Shown here one piece after another: positions 4,931-9,039 of a stretch of DNA of 9,039 nt. This stretch comes from Acidobacteriota bacterium. Its GTDB lineage: Bacteria > Actinomycetota > Actinomycetes > Actinomycetales > Micrococcaceae. The translations under genes and the position numbers were made by a program. The stretch covers positions 1 to 9,039 of the forward strand of contig JABBNV010000101.1 in NCBI GenBank assembly GCA_019352125.1, written 5' to 3'. Under the pieces are notes generated by a model, which worked only from the letters and a program-made list of their open reading frames with translations, made no database searches and was not told the DNA's origin. Within the stretch, counting starts at the first letter, position 1. Each line of letters begins with the position of its first letter.

Positions 4931-7492
4931 GTGCCTGGCACAAATCTGACCCGCATCGAAGCCGCTGACCGCGCCGCCATTGTGACCGTTGATTCCTACA
5001 ACGTCACGCTGGATCTCACACGTGGCCCCAAAGTGTTCGGATCCACGACAGTGGTGACATTTAGCGCCACCGCCGGTGCATCTACCTTCATTGACGCCAT
5101 TACAGACGTGGTGCACGAAGTCACGCTCAATGGGGTGGCCCTGGATCCCGCAGAGGTCTCCGACGGCGTGCGCATCGCGCTGCCAAACCTTGCCTCCGAA
5201 AACATCCTGACCGTCAAAGCCGACGCTCTGTACTCAAACACGGGCGAAGGATTGCACCGCTTTGTTGATCCCGTGGATGACGAGGTGTACCTCTACACGC
5301 AGTTTGAGGTGCCGGATAGCCGCCGGATGTTTGCCGCATTTGAGCAGCCTGACCTGAAGGCAAAGTTCTCCTTCACCGTCACGGCTCCCGGGCACTGGGA
5401 CGTCATCTCCAACTCTCCGACTCCGGAGCCCGTTGTAGCGGAATCGAACCCTGAGGGCGCAAAAACCTGGGCGTTTGAACCAACCCCTCGCATCTCCAGC
5501 TACATCACCGCCCTAGTCGCTGGCCCGTATGAGGCTGTGCGCGGGGAAGTCACCAGCTCTAGCGGACGCGTGGTGCCCTTGGGTGTCTTTGCCCGCAAGT
5601 CCATGATGCAGTACCTGGATGCTGAGAACGTTTTTGAACTGACTCGCCAGGGTTTCGAGTTCTTTGAGGCCCAATTTGGCACGCCGTACCCCTTCGCCAA
5701 GTACGACCAGCTCTTTGTTCCGGAGTTCAACGCTGGAGCCATGGAAAACGCTGGAGCAGTGACCATTCTTGAGGCCTATGTCTTCCGGTCCAAGGTCACC
5801 GAGGCCACCATTGAGCGCCGCGCCATCACCATCCTGCACGAGCTGGCCCACATGTGGTTCGGAGACTTGGTGACCATGCGCTGGTGGAATGATCTGTGGC
5901 TCAACGAATCCTTCGCTGAGTTCATGTCTACCCTGGCGGCCGCGGAAAACACCGTGTACAAGAACGCTTGGACCACATTCTCCTCACTGGAGAAGTCGTG
6001 GGCCTACAACCAGGATCAGCTGCCCAGCACCCACCCGATCGTGGCCGAAATCCGAGATCTGGAAGACGTACTGGTCAACTTCGACGGCATCACCTATGCC
6101 AAGGGCGCGTCAGTGTTGCGACAGTTGGTCGCCTGGGTTGGTCAGGAAGAATTCATGGCCGGGGTCCGCAGTTACTTTGGCAAGCATGCCTGGGGAAACA
6201 CGGAGCTCAAAGATCTGTTGAGCGAGCTGGAAGTCTCCAGCGGCCGGGACCTTTCGGAGTGGTCCGCCAAGTGGCTTGAAACCGCCGGAGTGAACACCCT
6301 GCGGCCGGAAATCACCATGGCGGAGGATGGCACCATCGCTGGTTTTTCGGTGTTGCAGAGCGCTGTGGAGGCTTACCCCACCCTTCGTCCGCACCGCGCC
6401 GCCATCGGCTTCTATGATCTGGACGCGGACGGCAAGCTCAGCCGCACCCATCGTGTGGAGTTGGACATTGACACAGAGCGCACCGAGGTGTCCGAGCTGG
6501 TGGGCATGAAGCGCCCCGCATTGGTTCTGGTCAATGACGATGATCTGGCCTACGCCAAGGTTCGCCTCGATGAGGAGTCACTGGCCACCGCCCACGCACA
6601 CCTGAAGGACTTTGCCGAGTCCCTGCCTCGCACCTTGGTGTGGGCGTCAGCATGGGATGCCGCCCGCGACGGCGAAACACCGGCCAGCGCGTACGTCGCC
6701 TTGGTCTTGGCAAACATCGCTTCGGAGAGCGACTCCACCGTCATCACCGTGCTCTTGCGCCAGTTGGCCTCGGCACTGACCTTCTATGTGGCTCCCAGCA
6801 AGCAAGCGGAATTGCGGGCACACGCTGCGGACCAGCTGTGGACACTGACGCAGCAGGCGGCCGCTGGCTCTGACGCGCAGCTCCAGTTCCTCAAGTCCTT
6901 CTCCGCTCTGGCCCGGACCGAGGCTCAGCTGGACACTGTCAGGGCCCTCCTGACTGGTTCCACTACCTTGGACGGGTTGGAAATTGATCAGGATCTGCGC
7001 TGGGAACTGCTGATCTCACTCACAGCGGGTGGACGCACAGGTGACGCTGATATTGCGGCGGAGCTTGCCAAGGATGACACCCAAAATGGTGCGTTGGCTG
7101 CTGCCACTGCTCGGGCAGCCTTGCCTACGGCCGAGGCCAAAGCGGCATTCTGGGATGCCGTGGTAGTGGGTACTGACATGCCCACAGCATTCCAGCGCGC
7201 TGCCATCGGTGGATTCAACCGCGTCAACGACGTAGCGCTGCTGGCCCCGTATTCCGAGAAGTACTTCGCTGCCATCGGGGACATCTGGGCCAACCGGAGC
7301 TATGACACAAGCTCCTCCATTGTGAACGGGCTGTTCCCGGCCAAGCCGGCCAGCCAAGCCACGTTGGATGCCACGGATGCTTTCTTGGCAAAGCTGGGCG
7401 AGGACACTCCCGCTTTGCGGCGCCTGATTCTGGAAAACCGCGACGGCGTTGCCCGCGCGTTGCGTGCGCAAAAAGTAGACCAGGAGGCATAG
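4931..7492 (+). CDS. pepN: Aminopeptidase N (M1 zinc metallopeptidase, actinobacterial type)
   Basis: An 853-residue cytoplasmic M1 aminopeptidase that removes N-terminal residues from peptides in the last steps of protein turnover. The N-terminal beta domain begins with the characteristic NLTRIEAADRA and continues to about 195. The catalytic domain carries GAMEN (269-273), which binds the substrate amino terminus. It also has the zinc motif HELAH (H303, catalytic E304, H307) with third ligand E326 in LNESFAEF, and Y389 in ITYAKGASVL, the likely transition-state tyrosine. A helical ERAP1-like C-terminal domain follows from about 520. Length and motif spacing match the full-size actinobacterial PepN, and nothing is missing. 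The GTG start is supported by GGAGG 8 nt upstream and by the family N-terminus. It is divergent from the GGT-like gene and probably co-transcribed with the OsmC-family gene 4 nt downstream. Confidence 0.98.
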   Translation: MPGTNLTRIEAADRAAIVTVDSYNVTLDLTRGPKVFGSTTVVTFSATAGASTFIDAITDVVHEVTLNGVALDPAEVSDGVRIALPNLASENILTVKADALYSNTGEGLHRFVDPVDDEVYLYTQFEVPDSRRMFAAFEQPDLKAKFSFTVTAPGHWDVISNSPTPEPVVAESNPEGAKTWAFEPTPRISSYITALVAGPYEAVRGEVTSSSGRVVPLGVFARKSMMQYLDAENVFELTRQGFEFFEAQFGTPYPFAKYDQLFVPEFNAGAMENAGAVTILEAYVFRSKVTEATIERRAITILHELAHMWFGDLVTMRWWNDLWLNESFAEFMSTLAAAENTVYKNAWTTFSSLEKSWAYNQDQLPSTHPIVAEIRDLEDVLVNFDGITYAKGASVLRQLVAWVGQEEFMAGVRSYFGKHAWGNTELKDLLSELEVSSGRDLSEWSAKWLETAGVNTLRPEITMAEDGTIAGFSVLQSAVEAYPTLRPHRAAIGFYDLDADGKLSRTHRVELDIDTERTEVSELVGMKRPALVLVNDDDLAYAKVRLDEESLATAHAHLKDFAESLPRTLVWASAWDAARDGETPASAYVALVLANIASESDSTVITVLLRQLASALTFYVAPSKQAELRAHAADQLWTLTQQAAAGSDAQLQFLKSFSALARTEAQLDTVRALLTGSTTLDGLEIDQDLRWELLISLTAGGRTGDADIAAELAKDDTQNGALAAATARAALPTAEAKAAFWDAVVVGTDMPTAFQRAAIGGFNRVNDVALLAPYSEKYFAAIGDIWANRSYDTSSSIVNGLFPAKPASQATLDATDAFLAKLGEDTPALRRLILENRDGVARALRAQKVDQEA
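7482..7487 (+). promoter_or_regulatory. Strong ribosome binding site of the OsmC-family gene, inside pepN
   Basis: AGGAGG within the last codons of pepN, 9 nt before the ATG at 7497. It shows that the second gene is translated efficiently from the pepN transcript. Confidence 0.85.
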
Positions 7493-7496
7493 CGCC

Positions 7497-7967
7497 ATGG
7501 ACGTGTCGGAACACCACTACAGCGTTGCTGTCGATTGGACGGGCAATAGGGGTTCCGGCACGTCCGGGTATCGCGCGTACGGCCGTGACCACACCGTCTC
7601 CGCCGCCGCGGTACCAACCCTGTTGGGTTCCGCAGACCGTACCTTTCATGGGGATGCGGACCGCTGGAACCCGGAATTACTGCTGTTGGCTGCGTTGACG
7701 CAGTGTCACATGTTGTCCTATTTGCACGTGGCCACCTCTGCTGGCGTAGTTGTTACTGGCTACTCCGATGCGGCTCAAGGCACCATGGTGCTCCATGCGG
7801 ATGGCAGCGGCGAGTTCACCTCGGTGACGCTGCATCCTGTGGTCACCGTAGCGGAGCCGATCATGAGCGAATTGGCCAACAGCTTGCATGAGGACGCTGC
7901 CGCCAAGTGCTTTATTGCCCGTAGCGTCAATTTCCCGGTGCACCATCGGCCAACGGCAAGGGCCTAA
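7497..7967 (+). CDS. OsmC/Ohr-family protein (putative thiol peroxidase)
   Basis: A 156-residue OsmC-superfamily protein. Characterised members are dimeric thiol-dependent peroxidases that reduce organic hydroperoxides in the cytoplasm. The family core is clear: HGDADRWNPELLLLAALTQCHMLSYLHVA at about 51-79 with the first redox cysteine C70, and AAAKCFIARSVNFPV at 134-148 with the second cysteine C138. The Arg/Glu pair expected to tune the reactive cysteine may be R56 and E60; this assignment is by eye. Both cysteines are kept, so peroxidase activity is plausible. It is closer to the general OsmC group than to classical Ohr. It begins 4 nt after pepN behind AGGAGG, so it is the second gene of that operon; no functional tie between the two is obvious. 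Its stop codon lies in the loop of a terminator-like hairpin. Confidence 0.92.
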   Translation: MDVSEHHYSVAVDWTGNRGSGTSGYRAYGRDHTVSAAAVPTLLGSADRTFHGDADRWNPELLLLAALTQCHMLSYLHVATSAGVVVTGYSDAAQGTMVLHADGSGEFTSVTLHPVVTVAEPIMSELANSLHEDAAAKCFIARSVNFPVHHRPTARA

Positions 7968-7985
7968 GGCTCAGGCCGTTGGCCG
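7947..7985. terminator. Bidirectional hairpin terminator between osmC-family gene and convergent epimerase
   Basis: Perfect 11-bp arms, CGGCCAACGGC (7947-7957) and GCCGTTGGCCG (7975-7985), enclose a 17-nt loop that can itself form a small GCC-TAA-GGC hairpin. The left arm is within the last codons of the OsmC-family gene, and the stop codon is in the loop. No T-tract follows on either strand, as is common for actinobacterial terminators. The position between convergent genes fits termination from both sides. Confidence 0.7.
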
Positions 7986-8003
7986 CTGGGGCGCGCCTGT
8001 CGC

Positions 8004-8996
8004 TCAGGTGGTCGCTTCCCACGCGGCCACCAAAGCCCGCTCGGTTGCCGCGCTGAGACCCGCCATACGCTCTCTGTGAAGACCTCGCGCTTGCTCATCG
8101 GCCAGCACGTTCTCCAGGGATTCATCAAACGTCCGCAGCTTCATACCGGCAGCCAACGCCGCATCTGCTGACCGAGTTGCAAATCCGGGCCCCGTTTCCC
8201 CTGTCCAGAGCGGCAGAGATTGCGGCCCGGACCAGGGCCGAACGCCCTGCTCCTGCAGCCACTGCGAATCCGCCACGATGATGTGCCCAGAATAGTCCGT
8301 GGCCACTACGCAGGCACCCAGAAAAGTGGTCAGGTGTGTAGGTTCTCCCACAGCATTGAAAGTTCCCACCAGTTGTGACTCGACTGCGTCCAGTAACCAA
8401 CTGGCGTAGTCCAGCACATCCGTGAACTGCACCATGGCCTCGGCGTCATCGGGAACCACTACCGGGTTATTGTCACGGGCAAATCGTGCTGGCCAGTAGC
8501 CCATGCGATCGCTGGGATCCCCCGCGCCCACAATCAACCCGGGGCGGCTGATGTGCGCCCGCTGCCCAACGGCGTCGCGCACCAGCTGTTCGCAACTGAC
8601 TTTGGCCTCGGCATAGTGATCTGCGGTTGCCTGCCCGGGTTGAAGGGCTGAAACCAGAGCCGCGCTCTCATCCGCGTGCATGGTGTCACCGTCGGCATAG
8701 ACGGACACACTTGAAATGAACGTCCAGTGCCTTGCCCGTGCAGCCAGCGCCTCCAGCGCGGCCGCCACGAGAGCCGGGTCCCTGGCCACGTCAACCACTG
8801 CATCAAACTCCGAGTGCCCCAACGAAGCGTAGGCACTCGCGCCGTCGTCGCGATGTCCCCTGACAAACGTCACGCCCGCCGGTGGCTCGCCGGACTCACC
8901 GCGAGCCAAACACGTCACATCATGCCCCCGCTCCACTGCTTGCCGAGCCACCTCGGCTGAAAGGAAAACCGTTCCACCTAAAATGAGGATGCGCAT
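8004..8996 (-). CDS. NAD(P)-binding epimerase/reductase-like protein (extended SDR type)
   Basis: A 330-residue Rossmann-fold protein of the NAD-dependent epimerase/dehydratase superfamily. The N-terminus MRILILGGTVFLS (1-13) is the beta-alpha-beta nucleotide-binding turn, and VTCLARG (27-33) ends the second strand. The active-site region shows WTFISSVSVYADG (91-103) and HYAEAK with the catalytic pair Y128 and K132. Middle motifs are RPGLIVGAGDPSDRMGYWPARFA and FNAVG, and the C-terminus has RPWSGPQSLPLW. The glycine motif is altered: the usual GxxGxxG has Val at position 10 and Ser at 13. The substrate is unknown, and members of this actinobacterial subgroup are usually unassigned reductases or sugar-nucleotide-like epimerases. 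The start is the ATG at 8996, with only a weak Shine-Dalgarno. It converges on the OsmC-family gene with a 36-nt gap. Confidence 0.88.
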   Translation of the reverse strand: MRILILGGTVFLSAEVARQAVERGHDVTCLARGESGEPPAGVTFVRGHRDDGASAYASLGHSEFDAVVDVARDPALVAAALEALAARARHWTFISSVSVYADGDTMHADESAALVSALQPGQATADHYAEAKVSCEQLVRDAVGQRAHISRPGLIVGAGDPSDRMGYWPARFARDNNPVVVPDDAEAMVQFTDVLDYASWLLDAVESQLVGTFNAVGEPTHLTTFLGACVVATDYSGHIIVADSQWLQEQGVRPWSGPQSLPLWTGETGPGFATRSADAALAAGMKLRTFDESLENVLADEQARGLHRERMAGLSAATERALVAAWEATT

Positions 8997-9001
8997 ATCT
9001 T

Positions 9002-9021
9002 CAGCCTACGGCGCTAGGCTG
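9002..9021. promoter_or_regulatory. Inverted repeat and candidate -10 upstream of the epimerase-like gene
   Basis: CAGCCTA (9002-9008) and its exact reverse complement TAGGCTG (9015-9021) flank the 6-nt spacer CGGCGC. On the minus strand the near arm supplies TAGGCT 6 nt before the ATG at 8996, matching a leaderless -10. On the plus strand the other arm gives TAGGCTGGA heading out of the window, so this could be a bidirectional promoter or an operator. A minus-strand -35 is weak (CTGAGC at a 17-nt spacing). Confidence 0.45.
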
Positions 9022-9039
9022 GAACGCTCAGGTATTAGA

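Overview
The window is high-GC, densely packed chromosomal DNA that looks actinobacterial, most likely from the Micrococcaceae (Arthrobacter and relatives). The support for this is the actinobacterial forms of aminopeptidase N and ribose-5-phosphate isomerase B (with the Glu-containing GSGNGEQ loop), GTG and TTG starts, hairpin terminators without T-tracts, and start codons placed directly after a -10-like box. I see no mobile elements, CRISPR, tRNA or rRNA, and no stretch over 300 bases lacks a gene.

Layout: a MarR-family regulator (+, 16-474) faces a minus-strand run of four genes that is transcribed from about 4810 down to 572. In transcription order these are a gamma-glutamyltransferase-like Ntn-hydrolase (4810-2999), an integral membrane protein of unknown function (2935-1973), rpiB (1932-1450) and a Nei/Fpg-family DNA glycosylase (1447-572). 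The gaps between them are 63, 40 and 2 nt, so they are probably at least partly co-transcribed. A 120-nt divergent intergenic region (4811-4930) separates this run from a plus-strand pair: pepN (4931-7492) and, 4 nt later, an OsmC-family protein (7497-7967). The pair ends in an 11-bp hairpin that it shares with a convergent NAD-binding epimerase/reductase-like gene (8996-8004, minus).

The block pepN > < ... rpiB-nei resembles the M. tuberculosis order pepN (Rv2467), Rv2466c, rpiB (Rv2465c), nei-like (Rv2464c), as I recall it. Here the slot of the DsbA-like Rv2466c is filled by the GGT-like hydrolase and the membrane protein. The genes combine peptide and amide hydrolysis, pentose phosphate metabolism, base-excision repair and peroxide defence. 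No single dedicated pathway is evident.

The most notable non-coding signals are a perfect 9-bp inverted repeat with a 6-bp spacer in the pepN/GGT divergent region, where it overlaps a candidate pepN -10; two genes with an identical TAGGCT-N6-ATG arrangement that suggests leaderless transcription; a 7-bp inverted repeat upstream of the epimerase gene; and the strong hairpin spanning the osmC stop codon. I do not see a clearly novel multi-gene system; this is mostly ordinary core chromosome.
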